Below, in pieces: positions 55,656 to 63,686 of a stretch of 64,000 nt of DNA. The position numbers and the translations under genes were made by a program. This DNA comes from Terriglobus sp. TAA 43. GTDB taxonomy: Bacteria > Acidobacteriota > Terriglobia > Terriglobales > Acidobacteriaceae. The DNA is taken from contig NZ_JUGR01000001.1 of the NCBI RefSeq assembly GCF_000800015.1, positions 1,860,001-1,924,000 of the forward strand. Direction: 5' to 3'. The stretch's first letter is position 1. Each line of letters starts with the position of its first letter. The notes beneath the pieces were generated by a model. The model made no database searches and was not told where the DNA came from. It saw only the letters and a list, made by a program, of their open reading frames with translations.

Positions 55656-56345
55656 ATGAAACGGTCCATCGCACTCATCGCCATGGCATTTGCACCATTG
55701 CTCGCCGCAGCCCAGGCAGCAACGCCTCTCAACGCGGTGTTGATCACCAACGTTGACGCGCGCAAAGCCAAGGTTGGCGACACCGTCAAAGTCCGCGGCT
55801 ACTCCGGCTTCGTCGCAATCGGTGGCCAACGTATACCTCCCGGTGCAATCATCCTCGGCCACGTCACAGAGGTCTCCAAACTCTCCAAAGGAACCACCGA
55901 TTCGCGCCTCACAATCGTCTTCGATCAGGCCGAACTCGCCGGAGGCCAGACAGTGCCAGTCCGCCTTGGTATCGCAGGCCTCGCCGCAGCGCCGCCTGTA
56001 GCGGGACTCAGCGCCCCATCCAGTCTCGACGCCGACTCTCGATCACCCTTCGAAAGCGCCCGCTCCACCATCCCGACGCCAGCGGTCCAGCGCAACCCCG
56101 GCACCACCAACGGCGCCCCAAACGACACGCGCGTCGTCCTCCCCACACCAGAACAAATCGATCGGCAATACCACGACCGACCCAATTCCCTTCCCGCCGA
56201 TCCTGTAGTCCCAGTGGCCACCGTAGGCTCAACCATTCCCGGCATCACCCTCCAACCCAACTCCACCCTCGTTTCCGCCACCACCAACATCAACCTGCGC
56301 AGCACCACCCCACTCGCTCTACTCCCCATCCCCACCCCTCAATAA
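55656..56345 (+). CDS. secreted tandem paralogue 2
   Basis: A 229-residue exported protein closely related to the one just upstream. The signal peptide ends near AAAQA, then LNAVLITNVDARKAKVGDTV, YSGFVAIGGQRIPPGAIILG and HVTEVSKLSKGTTDSRLTIV. A divergent Pro/Ser-rich linker and the shared VPVATVGSTIPGITLQPN follow, with a hydrophobic LLPIP near the end. Domains are conserved while the linker has drifted, which suggests an old tandem duplication kept by selection. AGAGGGG precedes the ATG. Function unknown. Confidence 0.75.
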   Translation: MKRSIALIAMAFAPLLAAAQAATPLNAVLITNVDARKAKVGDTVKVRGYSGFVAIGGQRIPPGAIILGHVTEVSKLSKGTTDSRLTIVFDQAELAGGQTVPVRLGIAGLAAAPPVAGLSAPSSLDADSRSPFESARSTIPTPAVQRNPGTTNGAPNDTRVVLPTPEQIDRQYHDRPNSLPADPVVPVATVGSTIPGITLQPNSTLVSATTNINLRSTTPLALLPIPTPQ

Positions 56346-56422
56346 AGGAGTGTCCAGTCATCGATTCTGAGAGGTGGAGTACACCTGGTCACGAGCTCCA
56401 AGGGGCCAAAGATCAGCCCGTG

Positions 56423-56797
56423 TCACCCTCCCATCGTCAACGGATAATTCGCCTCCATCGCAGGCAGAATCTGCACCACCTGAAAGTAGTGATCCCACCA
56501 CAGGCACTCGCGCAGATGGTCCGCAACCCACGCCCACGCATTCAGGTCCTTCGTCTCCCACACCAGAATGTCCGACGCGTCCGCGCTGAACGCCTCGCAT
56601 TCGAAATACCGATGCGTTACCTGCGGACGACGCCGCAGAATCGGCCACACAACATCACGGAAGAACGCCTCCCGCTCATGGTTCGGCAGGTCCAGCCAAT
56701 GCCGCGTGGTCTTCACCTTCATAAAAATGTGAAACGTGCCCGCCAGGCCTTCATGTTCCGGCAGCACCGCATCCGGCGCTAATGATTCAGTAGTCAT
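56423..56797 (-). CDS. darcynin family protein
   Basis: A 124-residue protein matching the darcynin family, small alpha/beta proteins of unknown function. Landmarks are FHIFMKVKTTRHWLDLPNHE, REAFFRDVVWPILRRRPQV, the DILVWETKDLNAW strand and LRECLWWDHYFQVVQILPA. It has a short disordered N terminus. AAGGAGAAAAACACA gives a strong ribosome site. It is divergent from a TetR gene with only 35 bases between starts, so the TetR protein probably controls it. Confidence 0.8.
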   Translation of the reverse strand: MTTESLAPDAVLPEHEGLAGTFHIFMKVKTTRHWLDLPNHEREAFFRDVVWPILRRRPQVTHRYFECEAFSADASDILVWETKDLNAWAWVADHLRECLWWDHYFQVVQILPAMEANYPLTMGG

Positions 56798-56823
56798 TGT
56801 GTTTTTCTCCTTCCTTAATAGAA

Positions 56824-56841
56824 TGTGAGCAAATGCTCGCA
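56824..56841. promoter_or_regulatory. candidate TetR operator
   Basis: TGTGAGCAAATGCTCGCA is an 18-bp near-perfect palindrome with one mismatched pair, covering the TetR start codon and lying in the 35-base divergent gap to darcynin. Its position and size fit a TetR autoregulatory operator. Confidence 0.5.
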
Positions 56842-57495
56842 AAGAAAACTCGCGTTCCAGCGAAGAAGAAAGCCACACGCAAAGCCGTTGCAAACCCGCG
56901 TAAGCAGCCGTCACAAGAGCGTTCGCGTGAGACTGTCGCCGTCATACTCGAAGCGGCTGCTCGCATTCTTGAATCCCGCGGCCTTGAGGGCTACAACACC
57001 AACGTCGTCGCGGAAAAAGCAGGAGTTAGCATCGGCTCGCTCTACCAGTACTTCCCCGGTAAGGACGCGCTCACCATCGCACTCATCCGTTCCTTTGAAG
57101 ACGACCTGTTGCAGAGCGTCAAAGCCGCCATCGCTGCTTCGCAACACGACACACTGGCACAGGCACTCCAACGCGTCGTTCGCGCACTCTACGGCACACA
57201 CATCCACCGCTCCGCACTCAACGTGGTTTTAGAAGCCGAAGAGCAACGCCTGCAACAACACATCCCTGAAAACAAAGAGACACTCGCGACTCTCGTAGCT
57301 GCGCTATTGCGCAAGCATCGCCACCACCTGCGCATACCAATGAAAGAAGCCGTACACGACACCATCACCATCTCGCGCGCCATGGTCGACGCCGCACTCC
57401 GCGAAGGCCTCAGCGCCGCAACAGCAGAGCGCAGAACTGTCCGGGCTCTCACGGCATATTTGTTCTGGCAGGATCAACCCAACGAATCCCACTAA
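56833..57495 (+). CDS. TetR/AcrR family transcriptional regulator
   Basis: A 220-residue one-component repressor. After a basic Lys/Arg-rich N-terminal tail (MLAKKTRVPAKKKATRKAV) comes the TetR helix-turn-helix: VILEAAARILESRGLEGYNT and VAEKAGVSIGSLYQYFPGKD. A helical ligand domain follows. The N-terminal tail is longer and more basic than usual and may add DNA contacts. It is divergent from darcynin across a palindrome covering its own ATG, so autorepression is likely. The ligand is unknown. The sulfatase gene follows 30 bases later. Confidence 0.92.
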   Translation: MLAKKTRVPAKKKATRKAVANPRKQPSQERSRETVAVILEAAARILESRGLEGYNTNVVAEKAGVSIGSLYQYFPGKDALTIALIRSFEDDLLQSVKAAIAASQHDTLAQALQRVVRALYGTHIHRSALNVVLEAEEQRLQQHIPENKETLATLVAALLRKHRHHLRIPMKEAVHDTITISRAMVDAALREGLSAATAERRTVRALTAYLFWQDQPNESH

Positions 57496-57525
57496 GATGG
57501 CTCTTGAATTGGTTAGGAGAACAGG

Positions 57526-59124
57526 GTGCAGCGCAGAGAATTCCTCAAACTAAGCGCAATGGCAGCAGCAGGCAGCCATGTGCCGATGCAAGGGCAAAGC
57601 CAACCACAACGCCCCAACGTCATCCTCTTCGTTGCAGACCAGCGCACCTTCGGCCTCAGCAAAGCCACCGGCTACCCTCTCGACACCAGCCCCACACTCG
57701 ATCGCCTTCAGCAACAAGGCATCGGCTTCGAACGCAACTACTGCACCATGCCGCTCTGCGTGCCCAGCCGCATCTCCATGCTCACTGGCCGATGGGCCAA
57801 CGCACATCGCGTTCGCAACAACCTGATGACCTCAGAAGCCTACTTCGAAAAAGACATCTGCCAGGTTGCGCACGATCAGGGTTACACCACCGCTCTCTGC
57901 GGCAAGAACCACACCTACCTGCGCAAAGACCACGTCGACTTCTGGCGCGAGTACACACACACCGGCGGCCCACACACCAACAACGCGCAACACGCCGCCT
58001 TCGACCAATACCTCCAGGACACGCATTACAACGTCATGGACAAGCCCACACCGTTCCCCGTCGAGGCACAACTCCCCTACCGCATCGTCTCCGACGCAAT
58101 CGAGTTCATCGACAACGCAGGCCAGCAACCGTTCTTCGCGCAGGTCAGCGTCCCCGAACCGCACAACCCGGAACAAGTGCCCGCGCCTTACTGGAACATG
58201 TTCCCATCGGAGTCCATCCCCGAACGCTGCGCAGGCCCCGACAAGCTCAAAGACACCGGCTTCCGCATGCAGTGGGAATACCGCATGCAACAGGACGCAT
58301 CACCACAAACCGAACCGCTCTGGCGCCGCTACCTCTCCAACTACATGGGCATGCTGCGTCTCATCGACGACCAGATCCAGCGCCTGCTCCACCACGTTGA
58401 CACACGCGGTCTGCGTGACAACACACTCTTCCTCTTCACCTCAGACCACGGCGACGCGCTCATGAACTTCGGTCTCGGGCACAAGGGCGCGGATCTGCGC
58501 GAAACCGTCACGCACACGCCACTCATCTTCAACGGCCACGGCGTCCGTCACAACGAAAAGGTGCAACAAGCCTTCACCTCCATGGCCGACATCATGCCCA
58601 CACTCTGCGAAGTCATGGGCGCAGACATCCCGCACGGCGTGCAAGGCCGCAGCCTGTGGCCTCTGCTCCAGGGCGAGTCCTATCCGCCAGAAGAATTCCG
58701 CAGCATCTATTCCAGCGTCGGCCTCGGCGGCCTGTATTACACCGATGAAGACAACGTGCCCTACAACATCGCCGAAGACCCAAAGGGCGCAGCCTTCGAC
58801 GAACTCAACAAAGTCACCCTCAGCGGCAATCAGAAGATGGTGCGCATGGGCGACTGGAAGCTCGTCTTCGACATGATGGGCTACGGCCAGCTTTACAACC
58901 TGAAAGCTGATCCCTGCGAACTGCACAACCTCTTCAACCAGCCCGCCCACGCCAAAGAACAGGCCTCCCTCATGGCCGAACTCATGATGTGGTTCATGCG
59001 CACGGAAGACAGCCTGCCCACCGGCCCGCAGAACCGGAAATACCAGACAAAGTGGTCCACAAAGCACAACTGGTACGCCCCGTATCGCAAATCCGGGCCA
59101 CCTCCCGCCGCCTACCAACCCTGA
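57526..59124 (+). CDS. sulfatase family hydrolase (Tat-type signal)
   Basis: A 532-residue enzyme of the alkaline phosphatase-like sulfatase family. The RREFLKLSAMAAAGS N terminus looks like a Tat signal. The mature enzyme has NVILFVADQRTFG (metal ligand Asp) and CVPSR at residues 78-82, the Cys-type site converted to formylglycine. LCGKNHTYL and FTSDHGDALMNFGLGHKGAD with further ligands follow. It is a sulfate ester hydrolase of choline-sulfatase/phosphonate-hydrolase style; polysaccharide or small ester substrates cannot be separated. The GTG start has AGGAG upstream. No formylglycine-generating enzyme is adjacent. Confidence 0.9.
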   Translation: MQRREFLKLSAMAAAGSHVPMQGQSQPQRPNVILFVADQRTFGLSKATGYPLDTSPTLDRLQQQGIGFERNYCTMPLCVPSRISMLTGRWANAHRVRNNLMTSEAYFEKDICQVAHDQGYTTALCGKNHTYLRKDHVDFWREYTHTGGPHTNNAQHAAFDQYLQDTHYNVMDKPTPFPVEAQLPYRIVSDAIEFIDNAGQQPFFAQVSVPEPHNPEQVPAPYWNMFPSESIPERCAGPDKLKDTGFRMQWEYRMQQDASPQTEPLWRRYLSNYMGMLRLIDDQIQRLLHHVDTRGLRDNTLFLFTSDHGDALMNFGLGHKGADLRETVTHTPLIFNGHGVRHNEKVQQAFTSMADIMPTLCEVMGADIPHGVQGRSLWPLLQGESYPPEEFRSIYSSVGLGGLYYTDEDNVPYNIAEDPKGAAFDELNKVTLSGNQKMVRMGDWKLVFDMMGYGQLYNLKADPCELHNLFNQPAHAKEQASLMAELMMWFMRTEDSLPTGPQNRKYQTKWSTKHNWYAPYRKSGPPPAAYQP

Positions 59125-59230
59125 TCGCCCCGGACTTTCCCCGTGACGCGCGATGCGGTATCATTATGTGGTTGGCCGTGCCTGCTGTTGAGTGGTGCAT
59201 GTGCTCCTTCAGGGCGATAGCTCTGGATGC

Positions 59231-59306
59231 AGGGGAGTAAGCTCAACGGTTAAACTGTCGGTCTCCAAAACCGAACTTCTCGGTTCGAATCCGAGCTCCC
59301 CTGCCA
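59231..59306 (+). tRNA. tRNA-Trp (CCA)
   Basis: The 76-base tRNA has acceptor AGGGGAG/CTCCCCT, anticodon loop CTCCAAA (anticodon CCA), T-arm CGGTTCGAATCCG and encoded CCA. It precedes secE, a classic arrangement. Confidence 0.96.
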
Positions 59307-59408
59307 GTTTTCCCGCAGCACATTCTGTACATTGCCGAAGGTTTGTTGCGGCGTGTCCGGAAGCAGTAAAGGTAAATGCAGTAAGCAGTTACGAAGGTTG
59401 AGGCAATC

Positions 59409-59663
59409 ATGGCCAAGGCAGCAGTAGTAGAAGAGAACGCAGCACTCCAGAAGATGAAGGAACCCGGCAAGAAGCTCGGTGACTTCCTGGGCGACGTGCG
59501 CAGCGAAATGCGCAAGGTATCAACGCCGTCGACCGCGGAAACGCGCACCACGACAGCCGTCGTGATCGTCACGGTCTTCGCCTTTGCTGCATACTTCTGG
59601 CTTGTCGATTTCGGCATCAACCAGACGCTGAACAAGCTCATCACCAAGCTGACAGCGCACTAA
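59409..59663 (+). CDS. secE: preprotein translocase subunit SecE
   Basis: An essential small subunit of the SecYEG channel. The 84-residue product is the single-TM short form: an amphipathic surface helix (LGDFLGDVRSEMRKVSTPST) followed by one membrane helix (TAVVIVTVFAFAAYFWLVDF). GAGGCAATC precedes the ATG. It lies between tRNA-Trp and nusG, the widely conserved order, and is probably co-transcribed with nusG (52-base gap). Confidence 0.95.
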   Translation: MAKAAVVEENAALQKMKEPGKKLGDFLGDVRSEMRKVSTPSTAETRTTTAVVIVTVFAFAAYFWLVDFGINQTLNKLITKLTAH

Positions 59664-59715
59664 GTTCCACCCCGCGCCCTGGCGCACACTTTTTGAGTTT
59701 TTGAAGAAGGACACG

Positions 59716-60354
59716 ATGGCTGAAGAGTTCGCACCGACGGAAGAAACAACCGAAGCGACGACCGAAGCGGCTCCAGCGGAAGAGACCGCTGAGGGCACAG
59801 AAGCCGCTGCTCCCGAAAGCAACCTGAAGTGGTACATCATCCACGCTTACTCGGGCTTTGAGCGCAAGGTCAAAGAGTCGCTGGAGAGCCGGATGCACGC
59901 CTTCGGTCTCGGCCACAAGATCGGCCGCATCGAGATCCCGACTGAGCCCGTCACCGAAATTCGCAACAACAAGAAGTACACCATTGACCGCGTCTTCCTG
60001 CCCGGCTACGTCTTCGTCGAAATGGACCTCGACAACGACCTCTGGCACCTGGTGAAGAACACTCCGCGAGTCACTGGATTCCTCCAGACCGGCGACACCC
60101 CCACCCCGCTCAGCGAAGCTGAAGTCAACAGCATGTTGAACCGTGCTGACGTAGTGAAGGACAAGCCCAAGCTGAAGGTCAAGTTTGAGAAGGGCGAGCA
60201 GGTCCGCATCACCGAAGGCCCGTTCGCAAACTTCAACGGTGCTGTGGACGACGTAAACGAAGACAAACAGACCCTGAAGGTCATGGTCAGCATCTTCGGA
60301 CGTCCCACTCCGACCGAAGTCGAATTTTCGCAGGTGGAGAAGACCATCGAGTAG
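59716..60354 (+). CDS. nusG: transcription termination/antitermination factor NusG
   Basis: Binds RNA polymerase and Rho or ribosomal protein S10 to control elongation and coupling. The 212-residue product has the NGN domain (KWYIIHAYSGFERKVKESLE, LPGYVFVEMDLDNDLWHLVK, TPRVTGFLQ) and a C-terminal KOW domain (FEKGEQVRITEGPFANFNGA). Before it is an acidic Glu/Thr/Ala-rich tail of about 35 residues absent in E. coli NusG. The ATG at 59716 has GAAGG upstream; an ATG-less longer frame is rejected. Confidence 0.97.
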   Translation: MAEEFAPTEETTEATTEAAPAEETAEGTEAAAPESNLKWYIIHAYSGFERKVKESLESRMHAFGLGHKIGRIEIPTEPVTEIRNNKKYTIDRVFLPGYVFVEMDLDNDLWHLVKNTPRVTGFLQTGDTPTPLSEAEVNSMLNRADVVKDKPKLKVKFEKGEQVRITEGPFANFNGAVDDVNEDKQTLKVMVSIFGRPTPTEVEFSQVEKTIE

Positions 60355-60476
60355 CGGAAACTACCCGTTGCTTCTCCTGCACAAATGAACCCTGTCGCGT
60401 ACCGGTGGCTTCTACCCTGCTCGCGACCCAGCCGTAAGCGATAGCGCTTGCGATTGAATCGAAAAGGACAAGAACA

Positions 60477-60911
60477 ATGGCACCGAAGAAAATTACTGGA
60501 TACGTCAAGCTCCAGGTGATGGCTGGCAAGGCCACACCGGCTCCCCCGATCGGCCCCGCGCTCGGTCAGGCGCAGGTCAACATCATGGAGTTCTGCAAGC
60601 AGTTCAACGACCGCACCAAGGATCCGTCGATGGCGGGCCTCACCATCCCGGTCGTCATCAGCGTATACGCAGACCGTACCTTCTCCTTCATCACCAAGAC
60701 GCCCCCGGCTCCGGTGCTCCTGAAGAAGGCTGCCAAGATCGAAAAGGGTTCGGGCACGCCGAACAAGGCTAAGGTTGGCACCGTAACCGAAGCTCAGGTT
60801 CGCGAGATCGCCACCCAGAAGATGCCCGATCTGAACGCAGCAACCGTTGAAGCTGCAATCAAGATGATCAAGGGCACCGCCCGTTCCATGGGCCTCGACG
60901 TAGTCGCCTAA
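60477..60911 (+). CDS. rplK: 50S ribosomal protein L11
   Basis: Stalk-base protein that, with L10 and L7/L12, supports factor GTPase activity and stringent response. The 144-residue product shows [20 protein letters not shown], the Pro-rich hinge [20 protein letters not shown] and a C-terminal rRNA-binding domain ending [14 protein letters not shown]. Unlike the canonical operon, rplA does not follow; a strong terminator does. A short hairpin (AAGCG-atag-CGCTT) lies in the 122-base leader between nusG and rplK. Confidence 0.98.
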   Translation: MAPKKITGYVKLQVMAGKATPAPPIGPALGQAQVNIMEFCKQFNDRTKDPSMAGLTIPVVISVYADRTFSFITKTPPAPVLLKKAAKIEKGSGTPNKAKVGTVTEAQVREIATQKMPDLNAATVEAAIKMIKGTARSMGLDVVA

Positions 60912-60930
60912 GCATCGTTTCGAAATAGGT

Positions 60931-60970
60931 CGAAGGGCGCGGAGACATTCTCCGCGCCCTTCGTCTTTGC
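60931..60970 (+). terminator. 15-bp perfect stem terminator after rplK
   Basis: CGAAGGGCGCGGAGA (60931-60945) pairs perfectly with TCTCCGCGCCCTTCG (60949-60963) around CAT and runs into TCTTTG. It ends the secE-nusG-rplK unit. Confidence 0.85.
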
Positions 60971-61070
60971 GCATTTTTCGCGGATGACTCGTACTCTTTC
61001 CAGCTGTTGATACTGACAGGTGACGCCACAGCATGCACCCAATACCTTCCTCTAATAACAGGGGTATAGC

Positions 61071-61988
61071 GTGCACAAAAGCATCCTGAGTCTTCCACTT
61101 GCTGCTCTTGTATCGATGGGCCTTCTCTGCGGAATCGCAACAGGACAGCAGACTCAGACAGAAGAAGCGCATTCCACGGAAAACCTGCAGAAGGCTACCC
61201 AAAACCCAGTAGCCAGCATGATCAGTGTTCCCTTCCAGAACAACAGCAACTTCGGCATCGGCCCATACGACCGTATTCAGAATGTGTTGAATGTCCAGCC
61301 AGTCGTTCCGGTGAAAGTATCACCGGAACTGAACCTTATCGTCCGCTGGATCGCCCCTATCGTCTATCAGCCTGCGCCAGGAACAGCGAACCTCCAGGTG
61401 TATGGCATCAACGAGGACACACCCGCGTATTTCGCGGCTGTGGACGTACAGCAACACGCAGCCATTGGCGGCTTCGGCGACATGGCTCCGACCTTCTTCT
61501 TTACTCCCGCCAAAACCCACAAGGTCATCTTCGGCACAGGCCCCATGTTCGTCCTGCCCACCGCCACCAGCAAGGTGCTCGGGCAAGGCAAATTCAGCAT
61601 AGGACCTTCCGTTCTGGCTCTGGTTCAGCCCGGGCATTGGACGGTTGGCACCCTGATCAGCAACGTCTGGTCCGTTGCAGGCGACTCCAGCCGCAACGAT
61701 GTGAACCAGATGAATCTCCAGTACTTCGTCAACTACAACCTGAAGAAAGGTTGGTTTCTCTCCTCAGCCCCCATCATTATGGCCAACTGGAAGGCCGCCA
61801 GCGGCAATGTATGGACCGTTCCCTTCGGTGGAGGAGCAGGTCGTGTAATGCGTCTCGGATTCCAGCCCGTCAACATCAGCGCGCAGTTCTACGGGAACGC
61901 AGCATATCCAACCAGCGGCTCGCCGTGGAGCATGCGCTTATCCGTCGCGCTACTCTTCCCGAAGATGCCGAAAGCTCCAGCTAAATAA
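61071..61988 (+). CDS. hypothetical exported beta-rich protein
   Basis: A 305-residue protein of the type often annotated 'neuromedin U' or transporter-like in environmental bacteria, without experimental basis. The signal peptide ends near IATGQQ. The mature part is Gly/Val-rich strands (SNFGIGPYDRIQNVLNVQPV, HKVIFGTGPMFVLPTATSK, GQGKFSIGPSVLALVQPGHW), consistent with a small outer-membrane barrel. It ends ALLFPKMPKAPAK rather than with an aromatic residue. The GTG start has AGGGG upstream. It follows a terminator, so it has its own promoter. Confidence 0.8.
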   Translation: MHKSILSLPLAALVSMGLLCGIATGQQTQTEEAHSTENLQKATQNPVASMISVPFQNNSNFGIGPYDRIQNVLNVQPVVPVKVSPELNLIVRWIAPIVYQPAPGTANLQVYGINEDTPAYFAAVDVQQHAAIGGFGDMAPTFFFTPAKTHKVIFGTGPMFVLPTATSKVLGQGKFSIGPSVLALVQPGHWTVGTLISNVWSVAGDSSRNDVNQMNLQYFVNYNLKKGWFLSSAPIIMANWKAASGNVWTVPFGGGAGRVMRLGFQPVNISAQFYGNAAYPTSGSPWSMRLSVALLFPKMPKAPAK

Positions 61989-62009
61989 TCCAGCGGCAAA
62001 ACCGACAAG

Positions 62010-63341
62010 CTACTGCAACAGCGAAACCGCCACCGCAGTCATCGTCACCACACCCGTTTCAATCGCTGGCTTGTAGTCCGGCGCATACAGCGGCGAGTGA
62101 ATATCCGGCAGCGCTACGCCCTTCTTCTTCGCCTCTGCCACCTTTGCCGGGTCACCCGCACCCAGCCGGAAGAACGTCATCGGAATCTTGTATCCGTCGG
62201 TCAGAAAGCCCACATCTTCGCTGCCCATCACCGCCTGCTGCGGCAACACCTTATCAGGGCCCAGCGTAGCAATCGCCACCTTACGCACGCGCTCCGTCAA
62301 CGCCGCATCATTCACCGTCGGCGCAGTCGATTCAGGATGCGTAATCGTCGGCATCTTGTCTGCAGGCAACCCATATGCAACAGCCACGGCATTCGCTGCA
62401 TTCGTAATACCCGTCAACAGCTTCTGCAACGTCGCTTCGTCATAGCTGCGCACAGTCAGGCCCAGCGTCGCCTCTGCCGGAATGATGTTGTTCTTCGTTC
62501 CCGCATGGAACGTGCCCACCGTGATCACACCGGGCGACTGCGGAGAAATCTGCCGACTCACCACGCCCTGCAACAGCGTCACAAACTCCGCGCCCATAAA
62601 GATGGGGTCCTTCGAGTTCTGCGGCTGCGATCCATGCGCGCCCACACCGTGAAACACCACCGTGATCGAATCCGAACTCGCCATCATCGGCCCCGAACTA
62701 ATACCCACGGTGCCTGCAGCAATGTTGCCGAAGTCATGCATGCCCAGCACATAATCCGGTCGCGGAAAGCGAGTGTACAAGCCATCAGCCATCATCGCCT
62801 TCGCGCCCTGGATCACCTCTTCCGCAGGCTGCCCCAGCATCAACACCGTGCCATGCCATGCATCCTTGTGCTTCGCCAGCTCCGTTGCAATGCCAATGAA
62901 GGCTGACATGTGAATGTCATGCCCGCACGCCTGCATCACACCCACTTCCTCACCCTGCGCATTCTTCGCGCGCACCTTGCTGGCATACGCCACGCCAGTC
63001 TCTTCCGTCACCGGCAACGCATCCATATCCGTGCGGATCAGCACCGTCGGCCCGTTGCCATTCTTCAGCACACCAACAACGCCAAACGCGGGTTTCCCGT
63101 CCTCATACTTTCCAATGTGATCGGTAACCTGGTAGCCCAGCCCGCGAAGCTGCGACGCCACAAACGCAGACGTCTTCTCCTCCTGTCGCGACAGCTCAGG
63201 AGCCTGATGCAGCATCAGGTACGTCTTCTCCAGCGCAGGCATCTGCGCAGCCGCATCGCTCTGCAGCGTAGCTGTAGGAATCTGTGCAACGCAGGAGGTC
63301 GCCAGCAGCGCGGCGGAAAGGGCAAACGCAAATGTCTTCAT
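62010..63341 (-). CDS. exported M20 family amidohydrolase
   Basis: A 443-residue metal-dependent amidohydrolase/carboxypeptidase of the M20D (hippurate hydrolase / IAA-amino acid hydrolase) type. The signal peptide ends near CVAQ, possibly a lipobox-like Cys. The catalytic domain shows RTDMDALPVTEETG, a zinc-binding MQACGHDIHMSAFIG, LGQPAEEVIQGAK and GMHDFG. The bacterial dimerisation domain has GVGAHGSQPQNSKDP, and GSEDVGFLTDG holds a late ligand. It releases amino acids from N-acyl or conjugated forms in the periplasm. Confidence 0.92.
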   Translation of the reverse strand: MKTFAFALSAALLATSCVAQIPTATLQSDAAAQMPALEKTYLMLHQAPELSRQEEKTSAFVASQLRGLGYQVTDHIGKYEDGKPAFGVVGVLKNGNGPTVLIRTDMDALPVTEETGVAYASKVRAKNAQGEEVGVMQACGHDIHMSAFIGIATELAKHKDAWHGTVLMLGQPAEEVIQGAKAMMADGLYTRFPRPDYVLGMHDFGNIAAGTVGISSGPMMASSDSITVVFHGVGAHGSQPQNSKDPIFMGAEFVTLLQGVVSRQISPQSPGVITVGTFHAGTKNNIIPAEATLGLTVRSYDEATLQKLLTGITNAANAVAVAYGLPADKMPTITHPESTAPTVNDAALTERVRKVAIATLGPDKVLPQQAVMGSEDVGFLTDGYKIPMTFFRLGAGDPAKVAEAKKKGVALPDIHSPLYAPDYKPAIETGVVTMTAVAVSLLQ

Positions 63342-63389
63342 GGCGCGAGTATAAAGCGCGCCACGAAGACATTTTCCGAAAAGAAGAAA

Positions 63390-63584
63390 CTACGTAGCAG
63401 AAGGCAGCGAACGCTGCGACGCCGGCAACAGTGCCAGCCGAAGCTCCTCAGCCAGCGCGCCCAGTGGATTGCTCACAGTCTTCTTGATGATGGTCAGCAG
63501 CGATTCACCGCGCTTCTGCATGAGATAAGCGGCGGTCACACCCGCGGCCAGTGTCGCCAGAAATACAAAACGCTTCATGTTCAT
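63390..63584 (-). CDS. small membrane-anchored hypothetical protein
   Basis: A 64-residue protein with one N-terminal membrane helix (MKRFVFLATLAAGVTAAYLM). A basic/amphipathic segment follows (GESLLTIIKKTVSNPLGALA), then a Pro/Ser tail. GGGAGA lies upstream of the first of two close Met codons. It is read on the same strand as, and before, the M20 amidohydrolase gene but 48 bases apart. Unrecognised; the Lys/Leu-rich helix could sit on the inner membrane surface. Confidence 0.6.
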   Translation of the reverse strand: MNMKRFVFLATLAAGVTAAYLMQKRGESLLTIIKKTVSNPLGALAEELRLALLPASQRSLPSAT

Positions 63585-63686
63585 AACTATCCATCTCCCA
63601 TGCTTCTCTTGTGTGGACGCGGGCAGCACCATGCCGGGTTGGTTCCCCGCGCAAAGCGTTAGCCCCATAATCGCATCCTACATTCC

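Noticed and set aside
57504-58400. 298-codon plus-strand frame overlapping the sulfatase gene
   Set aside because: It is Arg/Pro/His-rich and out of frame with the sulfatase, whose motifs are intact.
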